64,000 nt of DNA. Source: Oligoflexia bacterium. Its GTDB lineage: Bacteria > Bdellovibrionota > Bdellovibrionia > JABDDW01. Shown here piece after piece: positions 34,440 through 43,400 of the stretch. The stretch covers positions 15,859 through 79,858 of the forward strand of contig JADJXN010000009.1 in NCBI GenBank assembly GCA_016715815.1. Direction: 5' to 3'. The position numbers and the translations under genes are program-made. Below the pieces are notes generated by a model. It had not been told where the DNA came from, did no database searches, and was given only the letters and a program-made list of their open reading frames with translations. Numbering within the stretch: the stretch's first letter is position 1; the number at the start of each line of letters is the position of its first letter.

Positions 34440-35075
34440 TTATTTTATACTATCGCGTATTTCCATAAGCATTAAATTATATTTCCAAGCGGGCGAAGCT
34501 TCCGGCTCTTGGTGATGATCTGGCAATAACTTTAACCCTTTTGTAGCAAGTAATACTTTTTTTACTTCTTCGTTTTGATTTACTTTCTCTTTTAGTGCTT
34601 CAAAGATAAGTTTATAGTGCTCGCCTTTTTCTTTTGTTATGTAGTCAAATTGCTTTCCGTCAAAGCTAACCCAGTTTATTTTCATTTTTTTCATGTTTTC
34701 ACGGGCAAGCTCCCCTGCAGCTTTTGCTTCAAAGCCCACCATTTGCTCAACTGCTGAGCGTGTATACTTCCACACTAAACCCGGATAAGTGGCCCGTTTA
34801 TCTTCTTTATTCTCTGGGTAAAGCATGGCTTGCCAAAAACCTTCAAGACTTGCATATTTTTTGCCTTTAAAATTAAAAGCTGTGGCTGCAAAGTTTGATA
34901 AAAGCCCTAATTCGTGACGCTTTGATAAAATAACTTCTTTTTTAGAATATTTCGCTTCTTGCGGTAAAATTTCCCATTCAGGAGCTCCCTTTTTTGAAAC
35001 AGGCTCCCACCAATGCTTTGGGTATTGAGAATTAAAAGCTGTTAAAAAAGAAAACAACATAATCAAAGCCTTCAT
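34440..35075 (-). CDS. NADAR-family protein with a possible N-terminal export signal
   Basis: The 211-residue protein carries the NADAR (DUF1768) core: SKRHELGLLSNFAATAFNFKGK, then SLEGFWQAMLYPENK and TKGLKLL...PAWKYNLMLM near the end, with the conserved Ser/Glu and Trp/Gln contacts. NADAR proteins act on N-glycosidic bonds of ADP-ribose or riboflavin intermediates and are normally cytoplasmic. Here the first 20 residues (MKALIMLFSFLTAFNSQY) look like a signal peptide and the core starts only at about residue 50. It lies between an acyl-CoA dehydrogenase (4-bp overlap upstream) and an MFS gene. Confidence 0.8.
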   Translation of the reverse strand: MKALIMLFSFLTAFNSQYPKHWWEPVSKKGAPEWEILPQEAKYSKKEVILSKRHELGLLSNFAATAFNFKGKKYASLEGFWQAMLYPENKEDKRATYPGLVWKYTRSAVEQMVGFEAKAAGELARENMKKMKINWVSFDGKQFDYITKEKGEHYKLIFEALKEKVNQNEEVKKVLLATKGLKLLPDHHQEPEASPAWKYNLMLMEIRDSIK

Positions 35076-36652
35076 CTTGCTAAAAGCCAGGTTTTAATAA
35101 TTTCGCTCATAGCTTTATCTTTATTTTTACTTTCGAACTCAAAAAATAAAGCTGCAATATAGGTTTCACAAAGCATAAACGAAAAACGTCTTGCCTTTGT
35201 TTGAAATAATTCAGCATCTGAAGAATAATCTTTAACAAATTTATTAATCTCTAAAAGCTTTTCTTCAATATATTTTTTCAAACCTAAATTTGAACCAGCA
35301 CATTTTATTTTTTGCTTTACATCATCAATAAAAACTGGCAGCGTGTTTTCTTTTTGCATGGAGCGTAAAACATCAAGGCATAAAACATTAGTAGTCCCCT
35401 CCCAAATAGAAAACACTTGTGCCTCTTTTAGCAAAAAGGGAAGACCCGTGTCTTCCACATAGCCAGCACCTCCAAATGATTCTAAAACCTCACTTGCTGT
35501 TATAAGTGCTTTTTTGGCTGTATAAAGTTTTACCAGTGGAGTTAATATTCTTAGTAAAAGTTTTTCCTCTTTTATGGCTTTACCCAAATCATCTCTGCCC
35601 TGCAAACCCATGGTATAAAAAGTAAAAAATAGGCAAGCCATAACATCAGTTTCAATTTGTTTTAAAGTATGCCCATGAAGCGGCTGATCTATTAAAAGTT
35701 TCCCAAAAGCTTTTCTTTTGTAAGCATAATCGTTTGCAAGAGCATATCCACGACGCATGTTTGCTGTTGCACACACTGAATTATATAAACGTGTAATGTT
35801 AAATAAGGCTGAAATATTTTTTACTCCCCTGCCTTCTTCGCCAATTAAAATTGCAGGCGTTCCATTAAGTGTTAACTCTGCCGTTGGGAGTGCCTTTGTA
35901 CCAAGTTTGTCTTTAAGCCTATTAATTGTAATTTTATTTAACTGGTTATTTTTATTTCTAACCTCTGTGTAGAATAAACTTAAACCTTTTTCAGTTTTTG
36001 CTAAAAGCATAGCCATTTGTGATGTACTGGCGGAGGTAAACCACTTAGTCCCAAAAAGCTCATAGTTTTTACCAACTTTTTTAGCTACTGTAGATGTTCC
36101 ACTCACATCAGAGCCACCAGTTTTTTCTGTCATCCATTGGCCAGAAGTCCAAAACTCTTTAGGATTTGTTGATGTAAGGTGTTTTAAAACTTTCTTTTTT
36201 AATTTCCCTTGGCCAAATAATTCAAATGCTTTTGCAGCACCATCTGTCATTGCTAAAGGGCAAGAAAAAATAGCAGAAGATGGATGATACAAATATAAAA
36301 GTGCTGCTTGATAAATTCTGGAATACTCATCATATTTTCTTGCATAGCCACTAGCCACAATACCTTCTTCAGCGGCTGCAACTTCAAGGTTTTTCCAAGC
36401 CTGACTTACTTCTACATGGTCTATGCGCTTACCCCATGGATCGTAGGGAATATGTCTGGGAGGATTGGCTTCCGCCTCCTTTGAATATTGAAGTAAATCT
36501 GTAATAGCTCTTTGACCTAAATGCTCAAGGTGTTTTTGAATTTTTTTATAAACTTCTTTAGGTAATAGCCACTCAAGACAGGATTGCAAAATTTTATCAT
36601 CTAAAAATTGATTTTTAAGCTCTGGTGGGTTTTGGAAAAAGTCATTATTCAT
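35072..36652 (-). CDS. Acyl-CoA dehydrogenase, AidB-like
   Basis: The start at 36650-36652 (MNNDFFQNPPELKNQFL) overlaps the protease stop by 8 bp (ATGAATAA) and gives 526 residues, typical of AidB-type rather than ordinary 380-residue acyl-CoA dehydrogenases. Features: SGQWMTEKTGGSDVSGTST (FAD/substrate loop very like AidB), GTKWFTSAST, GEEGRGVKNIS, NMRRGYALANDYAYKRKAFGK, and ESFGGAGYVEDTGLP with IWEGTTNVLCLDVLR. AidB in E. coli is linked to the response to alkylating agents; other members oxidise acyl-CoAs. The reaction here is not fixed. The NADAR gene follows with 4-bp overlap. Confidence 0.88.
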   Translation of the reverse strand: MNNDFFQNPPELKNQFLDDKILQSCLEWLLPKEVYKKIQKHLEHLGQRAITDLLQYSKEAEANPPRHIPYDPWGKRIDHVEVSQAWKNLEVAAAEEGIVASGYARKYDEYSRIYQAALLYLYHPSSAIFSCPLAMTDGAAKAFELFGQGKLKKKVLKHLTSTNPKEFWTSGQWMTEKTGGSDVSGTSTVAKKVGKNYELFGTKWFTSASTSQMAMLLAKTEKGLSLFYTEVRNKNNQLNKITINRLKDKLGTKALPTAELTLNGTPAILIGEEGRGVKNISALFNITRLYNSVCATANMRRGYALANDYAYKRKAFGKLLIDQPLHGHTLKQIETDVMACLFFTFYTMGLQGRDDLGKAIKEEKLLLRILTPLVKLYTAKKALITASEVLESFGGAGYVEDTGLPFLLKEAQVFSIWEGTTNVLCLDVLRSMQKENTLPVFIDDVKQKIKCAGSNLGLKKYIEEKLLEINKFVKDYSSDAELFQTKARRFSFMLCETYIAALFFEFESKNKDKAMSEIIKTWLLAR

Positions 36653-37391
36653 TGATGATTTTTTGAATCCAATCAAGATGATTAGTTAATAAAACAAAAT
36701 GTGCGACTTTATTCGTATTTTGCTCACTGACTCCTGATTGTATTCCTATTAAAACAGTACCCCGGGGAGTATGAGAAAAAAGCCCTCCCCCGCTGTCTCC
36801 AGTGTAAATTTCACTTTTTGGGTTTTTAACTACAACTGAAATATAATTACTTAGGGAAAATAAATTCACATCAGCCTTGGTTCTACTAATTTTTTCAGAG
36901 TAACGGCTAAACCTAGTTGACACGTAAGAGCGAGCCCCAAAACCAACTGCCGTCAAGGAACCTTTAGTATCTGCTAACCCCTGAACAATAGCTACAGGCT
37001 TTGTTTGCTTAAAGTAAGACAAAATATTCTCATTATATTTAATATAACCAAGGTCTTTATTTACATCATCTGTACTTTCAGGAATGCTTGTATAGCTTGG
37101 ATGCGTTTTTATTTCTTTAATTTTTAAATTAAAACCTATCTGCCGAGTGGGGTTTTCAATATCAGTGGAATGAATTTCAAGATTACTTCTACTTAAATCC
37201 TCAAGAAACCATTGAACACAATGGCCCGCAGTGAGAACAGTATTTTGACTAACAATAACACCTGAGCAACGACGGTCACTTTGGTTTTTTAAATAAACAA
37301 CTGAAGACCACTGGGCTCCAACAGCAGGCTCACCATACCAAACGGCAAGGGCTGGATTAAGAAAAAATAGAGATAACAAAACGTACAACAT
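36645..37391 (-). CDS. Secreted trypsin-like serine protease (S1)
   Basis: The 248-residue protein has a signal peptide (MLYVLLSLFFLNPALA) followed almost at once by the mature catalytic domain. The catalytic triad is visible: His in VLTAGHCVQW (about residue 57), Asp in DLGYIKYNEN (about residue 110) and Ser in YTGDSGGGLFSH (about residue 199). The N-terminus VWYGEPAVG replaces the IVGG activation sequence, so zymogen activation as in trypsin is unlikely. Substrate specificity cannot be given. It is the first gene of a run with the acyl-CoA dehydrogenase, NADAR and MFS genes. Confidence 0.9.
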   Translation of the reverse strand: MLYVLLSLFFLNPALAVWYGEPAVGAQWSSVVYLKNQSDRRCSGVIVSQNTVLTAGHCVQWFLEDLSRSNLEIHSTDIENPTRQIGFNLKIKEIKTHPSYTSIPESTDDVNKDLGYIKYNENILSYFKQTKPVAIVQGLADTKGSLTAVGFGARSYVSTRFSRYSEKISRTKADVNLFSLSNYISVVVKNPKSEIYTGDSGGGLFSHTPRGTVLIGIQSGVSEQNTNKVAHFVLLTNHLDWIQKIINE

Positions 37392-37479
37392 AGTGACTTA
37401 AAATAGCTATTTTTAGGGCCAATATCAACTTCATTTAGCCCTTCTAGCTTTAATACAAATATGCAGTTTGTTTAGACAA

Positions 37480-37890
37480 TTATGGGGTTTGACCTCTTAT
37501 AATTTCAATCAAAGCATTTAAGGCATCTGTGGCTGTAAAAATGCCGTAAAATGTCCCATCATCTTCATTAACAATCACACTTCCAATTTTATTTTTAGAC
37601 ATCAAAAAAGCCACTTCATCTAATTTTGCATTTAGCTTAACAGCAACGGGGTCTTGGGCCATAATGTGGCTAGCTTGAAGCTGCGCCTTTTCAGATAAAC
37701 TCAATCCTGCGGCTAGTTTTAAATCTCTATCACTGATAACACCCACAACTTTATTTGATTTTAAAATAGGAAGATGTCTGACTCCGTACTCTTTCATAAG
37801 TGTGTGTAATTCATCTATAGATGTTGTTTCAGATGCGGTAATTGGATCAGGTGTTGTAAATTCTTCAACTGGTAAATTTAATTTATTCAT
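37480..37890 (-). CDS. CBS-domain pair protein
   Basis: The 136-residue protein consists of two CBS motifs: PDPITASETTSIDELHTLMKE with VVGVISDRDLKLAAG, and AQDPVAVKLNAKLDEVAFLM with GSVIVNEDDGTFYGIFTATDAL. CBS pairs bind adenine nucleotides and act as energy or redox sensors in trans. No catalytic domain is attached, so the partner is unknown. A good ribosome site (GGAGGG) precedes the start. Confidence 0.93.
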   Translation of the reverse strand: MNKLNLPVEEFTTPDPITASETTSIDELHTLMKEYGVRHLPILKSNKVVGVISDRDLKLAAGLSLSEKAQLQASHIMAQDPVAVKLNAKLDEVAFLMSKNKIGSVIVNEDDGTFYGIFTATDALNALIEIIRGQTP

Positions 37891-38025
37891 AAGCCCTCCT
37901 GTTTAAACAAGTTCACAAATATTTAACTGACCTCTTTATAAAGAGTCCAATGAAATCAGCCAAATATTTTGCATTTTAAAAATAATAGGAGTAGAGGTTT
38001 TTATAAAAGATGAGAGAGGTTTTTT

Positions 38026-38406
38026 ATGCTCAGAATTTTATGTTTCATTTTAGTATTAGTAGCATCAATTAATTCAAGCGCTGGCATTGTTATTACTCCA
38101 CGCCCCTTGCCACCATATGTATGGTGGGGACACAGGCCAGGTTATTTCCCTGGTTGGCATTACAACTTTCACTGGCGTCCTTATTGGTACAACCCAACTT
38201 ATACTTTTCCAAATTGGTATTGGTACAATCCCGTTCCAGTTGGCTTTTGGCAATGCATTGCTTTTAACGGCTATAACAATTCATTTGTTGGCGTAGGTGT
38301 AGACCAAAATATTGCAGCCTATAATGCCCTTCATGTTTGTGGTGGACCATACTATCAAATGTCAGGGTGCTTTATACCCATGGGATACTGCCAGTTTAGA
38401 TACTAG
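38026..38406 (+). CDS. Small secreted aromatic-rich protein, DUF4189-like C-terminus
   Basis: The 126-residue protein has a signal peptide (MLRILCFILVLVASINSSAG) and a Trp/Tyr/Pro-rich middle (WWGHRPGYFPGWHYNFHWRP). Its C-terminal half (FWQCIAFNGYNNSF, AAYNALHVCGGPYY, GCFIPMGYC) has four Cys in a spacing that recalls DUF4189-like domains found in secreted bacterial proteins. The function is unknown. It is a single gene. Confidence 0.65.
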   Translation: MLRILCFILVLVASINSSAGIVITPRPLPPYVWWGHRPGYFPGWHYNFHWRPYWYNPTYTFPNWYWYNPVPVGFWQCIAFNGYNNSFVGVGVDQNIAAYNALHVCGGPYYQMSGCFIPMGYCQFRY

Positions 38407-38420
38407 CTTTGAGAGATAGT

Positions 38421-40007
38421 TTATTGATTACGATTTTTACTTTCGTTTAACCGTTGAGTTGCATTTTGTTGGTCAGCACAAAAAGCATTGCTTGATGAGT
38501 AGACGGCTCTTGTGAGAGCACTTTTCTGGATATTTATACAAGAATCATTTTTAGAAAGATAATAATCAAGCTTATCAACATCTGTAATATTGGCCGATGG
38601 CGGATGACGGAAATTATAATTTTGCTGGCATTGAAGCGTTAGGTTTTTATCTTGTTTACCATTTCGGTAGTAAACAGCAGTCCTGTAATTGGGCCAACCG
38701 GTTTGAGCATCTATATTTGCCTTAACACTTACACCCTCTTGAGTCTCAAATTCTGTGCTTGGAATTGGGTGCGTTTGAATTTTTAAATCACTACTTTTTA
38801 ACCCGTCGCAACTTGATTTAACATCAGCAAGTTTTATTGCATTTATTTGTTCAAACTGTGCCATTTCGTTTTCTATTATTTTACAAACTCCTTGGGGCAC
38901 CTCACCATCAAATGCGGCCAGCACTTCTTCTGGGTTTAACAAAGAAAGTTTTCTACAATATGTACCAATCAGTTGGTTGCCTGAAACTTGCCCTGCTAGA
39001 GTATTAAATTCTCCTTTTAAAACTTCTACTTCCTTTTTACTTAGACTAAGTTCTTGACTGCATTTTTCAATGGCAGATTTATCTATGTATCTTTGTGCAA
39101 TTGCCACAGTTGAGGCAGAAAGCGCTACAAAGGCTCCGCCACGGGTAGCATTTTTAATATTTTTTGCTCGCGTTTTTCCATCAATTTCTTTTGAAAGTTT
39201 AGAGGCGGTTTTAAAAATTTTATTTTGGCCATCAAGAGTATAGCCAATAGAATCTTTAAGGCTATTAACAACTTTAAGCTCCGGTGATTTATTTACTAAA
39301 TCTGCAAGCTTTCTTCTCTCCACCCCAACTTGCTTTCTCAACTCATCTACATTAGAAGCATCTTTAGCTTGCGCTTGAGCTAGTTTATCTCTCGCATTTT
39401 GAAGATTTTGTGCATAGGGTTTTAACTTTTCAAGCTCTGGCCCATATATACGCCCCATTAATGATCCGGTCCTTGCTTTGTATATTTTTAAAGCTGATTC
39501 TTCTTTTAAATATTGACTTACAGAAAATCTAATTTCATTTCTTGAAAGCTTACTAAGTTTTTCTTTATAAAGCTGGTCTGCTTTTTCTCTCAGAGAGCCA
39601 TCTAAATCAAACCGACTTTGAACTTTTCCCCCTGTAACCTCACGTGCTACTTCTAAATCTAATTTTGTTTTTATTTTATGCGCTTCTCTTAGGGCTGCTC
39701 GCTCAGACCTTACCCCCTCCAACACTTCTTTAAATTTTGCCTGGGCACTTTTAGTTTGGCCAGTAAGCATGGAGGCAGCAAAACCTCCCCCAAGAGTTGC
39801 AGCTAAACTTGCCTTGCCTGAGTTATCATCTAAAATGGTTAATAGCATACAAGCAGAAGGCTCAGCATTTATAATGCAAGCTTTGTAGTTTAAGTAGCTT
39901 TCAATGTAATCAGGCGTGCATTTGGAGTTAAATTTTAAAGCTGCATATTCTTTTTCAGACTGAGCTTTTAAAATTAATGAAATAAGTAAAAGAAAAATTA
40001 CCTTCAT
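38421..40007 (-). CDS. Large secreted protein with coiled-coil segments (unknown function)
   Basis: The 528-residue protein has a signal peptide (MKVIFLLLISLILKAQS). Its N-terminal 60 residues hold three Cys and a hydrophobic patch (ASLAATLGGGFAASML), followed by long charged helical stretches (80-330) and a Cys-containing C-terminal domain with a region of alternating aromatics (WPNYRTAVYYRNGKQDKNL, LQCQQNYNF). No known domain is recognisable. It is monocistronic and convergent with the DUF4189-like gene. Confidence 0.65.
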   Translation of the reverse strand: MKVIFLLLISLILKAQSEKEYAALKFNSKCTPDYIESYLNYKACIINAEPSACMLLTILDDNSGKASLAATLGGGFAASMLTGQTKSAQAKFKEVLEGVRSERAALREAHKIKTKLDLEVAREVTGGKVQSRFDLDGSLREKADQLYKEKLSKLSRNEIRFSVSQYLKEESALKIYKARTGSLMGRIYGPELEKLKPYAQNLQNARDKLAQAQAKDASNVDELRKQVGVERRKLADLVNKSPELKVVNSLKDSIGYTLDGQNKIFKTASKLSKEIDGKTRAKNIKNATRGGAFVALSASTVAIAQRYIDKSAIEKCSQELSLSKKEVEVLKGEFNTLAGQVSGNQLIGTYCRKLSLLNPEEVLAAFDGEVPQGVCKIIENEMAQFEQINAIKLADVKSSCDGLKSSDLKIQTHPIPSTEFETQEGVSVKANIDAQTGWPNYRTAVYYRNGKQDKNLTLQCQQNYNFRHPPSANITDVDKLDYYLSKNDSCINIQKSALTRAVYSSSNAFCADQQNATQRLNESKNRNQ

Positions 40008-40109
40008 CTATTTATTCTACCCAGCCTATTAAAAATTAATAACTAGACTATGTGCTAGTTTTAAAATTATTTTTTTAAGATATGATAAGTCCAATAAGGG
40101 GGAATTAAA

Positions 40110-40505
40110 ATGAAAACAAAACTTCCAATGATTGCGCGCATACTTTTAGGCCTTATCTTTTCAGTATTTGGTGTAATAGGTTTATTAAATCTAATACCGC
40201 AACCACCAAATTTGCCTGAAAAACTTGTAGCCTTTAACACAGGGCTCATGGCAGCAGGTTACTTTTTTCCCCTGTTAAAACTCACAGAAATTGCATGCGG
40301 GCTTATGCTTTTAGCTAACCGTTTTGTGCCACTGGCACTTGTGGTTTTAGCCCCAATAAGTTTAAACATATTTTTAGTTCATGCTTTCTTGGCTCCTACG
40401 GGGTTACCCATGGCCATATTTATAGGGCTATTAATGGTTTACTTATCATTTTTTGCAAAGCCTTACTCAGAGAAAATAAAAACTTTATTTATTGGTAAAG
40501 CTTAG
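40110..40505 (+). CDS. DoxX-like small membrane protein
   Basis: The 131-residue protein has four predicted helices with the DoxX-like layout: ARILLGLIFSVFGVIGLLN, then EKLVAFNTGLMAAGYFFPLLKLTEIACGLMLLANRFVPLALV and a last helix near 105-125. DoxX-type proteins are linked to thiosulfate oxidation and redox in some species, but these small members are of unknown activity. Its 3' end overlaps the convergent helicase by 17 bp. Confidence 0.75.
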   Translation: MKTKLPMIARILLGLIFSVFGVIGLLNLIPQPPNLPEKLVAFNTGLMAAGYFFPLLKLTEIACGLMLLANRFVPLALVVLAPISLNIFLVHAFLAPTGLPMAIFIGLLMVYLSFFAKPYSEKIKTLFIGKA

Positions 40506-41577
40506 AAATACGTTTCCATTGGCCTTGTTCTTCTGGGCACACAAGGCTTAAAGCATTTCCAGAAGCACCTGCACGAGCTGTTCTTCCAATGCGATGAACA
40601 TAATCCTCAGTGCATTTTGGCAAATCATAATTAATTACGTGGGTGATTTGTGGGATATCAATACCTCTTGCAGCAATATCTGTTGCAACAAGAATATTAA
40701 ATTTACCACTTCTAAAACCATCAATAGCATGATTTCGTTGGCTTTGACTTCTACCACCATGAAGGCGGTTTACTTGAAAACCACAATGGTTTAAGTGCTT
40801 TGTTAGAGAATCTGTGCGGTGCTTTGTTCTTGCAAAAATTAATATGGAACCCGTTCTTGAATAAAGTTCTTCAACTAAAATGCCATTTTTTTTCTGGTTT
40901 GGAACAGAAATCATTTTTTGATTAATAACTTCCACTGGCTTAGAAACAGCTCCTACAGAAACTCTGACAGGATCTTTTAAATACTTACCTGCAAGCTTTT
41001 CTATATTTTGTGGAAAGGTTGCTGAAAAAAGAAGAGTTTGCCTTTGAGAGGGTAAAAACCTTAAAATCTCATTAAGTTGAGCAGTAAAACCCATATCAAG
41101 CATTCTATCAGCTTCATCCAACACCAGAATGCTCGCTTTAAAAAGGGAAACAGTTCCACGTCTTAGATGGTCTACAAGTCTTCCAGGGGTAGCTATGATA
41201 ATATTAGGACTTCTTTTTAAACTCTGAATTTGTTGGTACATAGAGGTACCACCAATAAGAAGTGATTGTTTAATAAATGGTGAGTCTTGAGAAATTTGTT
41301 TTAGTACCATTGCTATTTGCGCAGCAATTTCTCTTGTAGGAACTAAAATAAGGGCTAACTTTTGCCCCTTTTCAAGTTTTGAAAGAATGGGAATGCAAAA
41401 TGCTGCAGTTTTTCCTGTTCCAGTTTGCGCGCATGCAATGATGTCCCTGTTTTGTAAAGCCACAGGAATTGCCTTTGCTTGAATGGGTGTGGGGTTAATA
41501 AAATTCATCTTTTCCAGTGATTTTTGCAAACCAATGGAAAGAGAAAGATCTTTGAATGATTTAATAGGTTCAGACAT
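40489..41577 (-). CDS. rhlE: DEAD-box RNA helicase, RhlE-like
   Basis: The 362-residue protein is a compact two-domain RNA helicase. Motifs in order: Q motif (PTPIQAKAIPVAL), motif I AQTGTGKTAAF, Ia PTREIAAQI, Ib TPGRLVDHL, II VLDEADRMLDMGF, III LLFSATFP, V ATDIAARGIDIPQITHVINYDLP and VI HRIGRTARAG. It is shorter than E. coli RhlE, lacking the basic C-terminal tail. Such helicases remodel rRNA and mRNA structures. A 220-bp upstream gap contains no gene. The rhlE assignment rests on overall similarity. Confidence 0.93.
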   Translation of the reverse strand: MSEPIKSFKDLSLSIGLQKSLEKMNFINPTPIQAKAIPVALQNRDIIACAQTGTGKTAAFCIPILSKLEKGQKLALILVPTREIAAQIAMVLKQISQDSPFIKQSLLIGGTSMYQQIQSLKRSPNIIIATPGRLVDHLRRGTVSLFKASILVLDEADRMLDMGFTAQLNEILRFLPSQRQTLLFSATFPQNIEKLAGKYLKDPVRVSVGAVSKPVEVINQKMISVPNQKKNGILVEELYSRTGSILIFARTKHRTDSLTKHLNHCGFQVNRLHGGRSQSQRNHAIDGFRSGKFNILVATDIAARGIDIPQITHVINYDLPKCTEDYVHRIGRTARAGASGNALSLVCPEEQGQWKRISKLYQ

Positions 41578-41816
41578 TTTTTACCTCAATGTGCCAGGTC
41601 AGCTCAGAGAGGAAATTAGGACAAATACTAAAAAGCTCGATGAGTAGACAATTAGTTAATAAAAACCTGCTTACATTACCATCAAATCAGCAATGTTTGG
41701 GATATTTCTTTTTTTTAAATATTAGCTTAAGTTATCAAGGGGTTAGGATAGCTCTCAGCTATTGATTCAAATATATTGAACTATTTCAGTGCTGTTTGCT
41801 ATTGTCCGCTCTTTAT

Positions 41817-42575
41817 ATGTTTAAAAAGTATATTTTATTTTGTTTAACATCACTATTTGTACAGGCAGGCAATGCAAGCTCGGCTGAGTGTAAAACGTAT
41901 TTCACTTCACTTACCCATGCCCTAAACGATCTAAAAGAAAACACAAGAATCACAAGACAAGAAGCACAGATTTTAAGAAAGCGCCGCTATGCCTTGGTAC
42001 GTGATGGTGGTATATGCGCAAATGCCTCAGTATGCATTGCTGTAACAGCTATGCGGAGATTTTTTGGAGATTTTAAAGCTCGGGTTAACCCCGCAGAGTT
42101 AATACGTATAACTGATAAGGCCTCTAATAAATTTAATATTGATGGCCGAAAAGATGGCCTACTTGCTTGGCAAATTAAACAGCTTTTAATTGATGAAGCT
42201 AATGATTACGGAATTAATTTAAAAGTAAAAATTGTTGATATGGAAAAAGCAGGTAACCAGCACAAAATTGTGTTTAAAGAAGACCCAAATATTATTTATA
42301 TTTTTGCCTCCCATGTTTATACAGGAAAAAAAGATCCCATTTTATTTAAATGGGGGCATGCAGTTGTTGCTTATAATTTTAACCGTGAAAAAATGGAATT
42401 TCAAATTGTAGACCCACTTCACCCGGCAGAAGTTGATTTAAGAGCCAACTTAACAAAGAGTGAATATGATGAAACTATTCATCAATTTCAAATTCATTAT
42501 GATCAGTTTGTACGTTCTTACCCTAAAAAACCTTTAAACTTTTTAGGCTCTGTGATTGTGGTGGAATTTAACTGA
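41817..42575 (+). CDS. Secreted C39-like papain-fold protein
   Basis: The start at 41817 (MFKKYILFCLTSLFVQAGNA) gives a signal peptide and about 252 residues; an in-frame ATG lies at 41796. The mature part carries GGICANASVCIAVTAMRRFFGD (Cys with the helix typical of C39 and other papain-fold peptidases), KWGHAVVAYNFNREKMEF (His) and FQIVDPLHP (Asp), which matches the Cys-His-Asp triad order of C39-like domains. No ABC transporter is attached. It could be a protease or a peptide-binding pseudoenzyme in the periplasm. The tRNA-Cys island starts 60 bp downstream. Confidence 0.65.
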   Translation: MFKKYILFCLTSLFVQAGNASSAECKTYFTSLTHALNDLKENTRITRQEAQILRKRRYALVRDGGICANASVCIAVTAMRRFFGDFKARVNPAELIRITDKASNKFNIDGRKDGLLAWQIKQLLIDEANDYGINLKVKIVDMEKAGNQHKIVFKEDPNIIYIFASHVYTGKKDPILFKWGHAVVAYNFNREKMEFQIVDPLHPAEVDLRANLTKSEYDETIHQFQIHYDQFVRSYPKKPLNFLGSVIVVEFN

Positions 42576-42587
42576 TAATAAATTACT

Positions 42588-42632
42588 GATATCTGATATC
42601 AAGATATCGGATATCTGATATCGGAGTGGTTC
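42588..42632. repeat. GATATC-rich palindromic repeat next to a tRNA-Cys remnant
   Basis: Tandem and inverted GATATC units (GATATCTGATATC / GATATCGGATATC around a central AA) end in GGAGTGGTTC, the same block as after tRNA-Glu at 10.5 kb. On the minus strand the block directly follows the 18-bp tRNA-Cys 3' end at 42633-42650. This makes it the original 3' flank of tRNA-Cys before island insertion. Confidence 0.7.
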
Positions 42633-42650
42633 TGGAGGTGACGGTCGGAA
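42633..42650 (-). other. Outer att site: 18-bp 3' end of tRNA-Cys
   Basis: The minus-strand sequence TTCCGACCGTCACCTCCA equals the last 18 nt of the intact tRNA-Cys at 55118, including CCA. Sequence inward of 42651 is unrelated to the tRNA. With its GATATC flank it marks the far junction of DNA inserted at the 3' end of tRNA-Cys. Confidence 0.7.
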
Positions 42651-42698
42651 TGATCTACACCCCCTTGTGGATCAATATCAGGAATTAAATATTTAGGC

Positions 42699-43400
42699 TT
42701 ACCTTCCCTGAACAATGGCCTCGGCCGTGCAGTGCTGAATCAATGGCATTCGCCTGTCCAACACAGGTTGGACAATTACTTCATAAATTTGACAGCCTTT
42801 AGATTGCATTTCACATCGCTTCATAGCCATGCTGATAGCGCATGCTTTAAGCTCATTTGCTTGGCGAGTAAGAGGCTCACAGTAATCACGCTCCTCAAGA
42901 GCTGGAGTTTTACTGCAATACCCATAATGAATGTGAGGAAGATCTACTTCACCACTTGCAATAGCTCTGTCCAAAGCTTGCTCAATTTTTTTGGACAAGG
43001 GGTGGGACAAATCATAATGATTCCACTCCAAGCTCAAAATTCCTAAAAATTCATGAATGGCCAATTTTGATCTTTGGTAGATATTGGAATTCCTCCAACG
43101 CTGACGGTTGAGTTCAATTTTTTTGGATTTGGAATAATTAGCCGCATCCACTTCAAAAGAGTCAATGTAGACTTTTTCTTTGGAATAAACCCTTGTCTGG
43201 GAAATTGTTTCCAACAATTCCTTAGGCGTGGTTTCAATTTTAGCATCGCTAAAATCCTTAGTTGTCAGATGCTTGGCCACACTCTTTGCAAGCCATGTAA
43301 ATTCGTAAGCGTACATATCTCCCGCCCCTGGACCATCATTGCCAGCTAACGCTGGGGTTGTCAAAGTAGCTAAAATTAAAAAGATCTTTAAAGGCTTCAT
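42699..43400 (-). CDS. Secreted protein with HE motif, last gene of the TIGR02147 operon
   Basis: The 233-residue protein has a signal peptide (MKPLKIFLILATLTTPALA) and a mature start GNDGPGAGDMYAYEF. In the middle is AIHEFLGILSLEWNHYDLS, with an HE pair and downstream His, which could bind metal but lacks a full HExxH. Six Cys lie in the last third (GYCSKTPALEERDYCEP, KACAISMAMKRCEMQSKGC), suggesting disulfides. Its start overlaps the TIGR02147 gene stop by 4 bp. I have seen this general type (GNDGPGAGD start) only as unknown secreted proteins; no function is assigned. Confidence 0.7.
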   Translation of the reverse strand: MKPLKIFLILATLTTPALAGNDGPGAGDMYAYEFTWLAKSVAKHLTTKDFSDAKIETTPKELLETISQTRVYSKEKVYIDSFEVDAANYSKSKKIELNRQRWRNSNIYQRSKLAIHEFLGILSLEWNHYDLSHPLSKKIEQALDRAIASGEVDLPHIHYGYCSKTPALEERDYCEPLTRQANELKACAISMAMKRCEMQSKGCQIYEVIVQPVLDRRMPLIQHCTAEAIVQGR

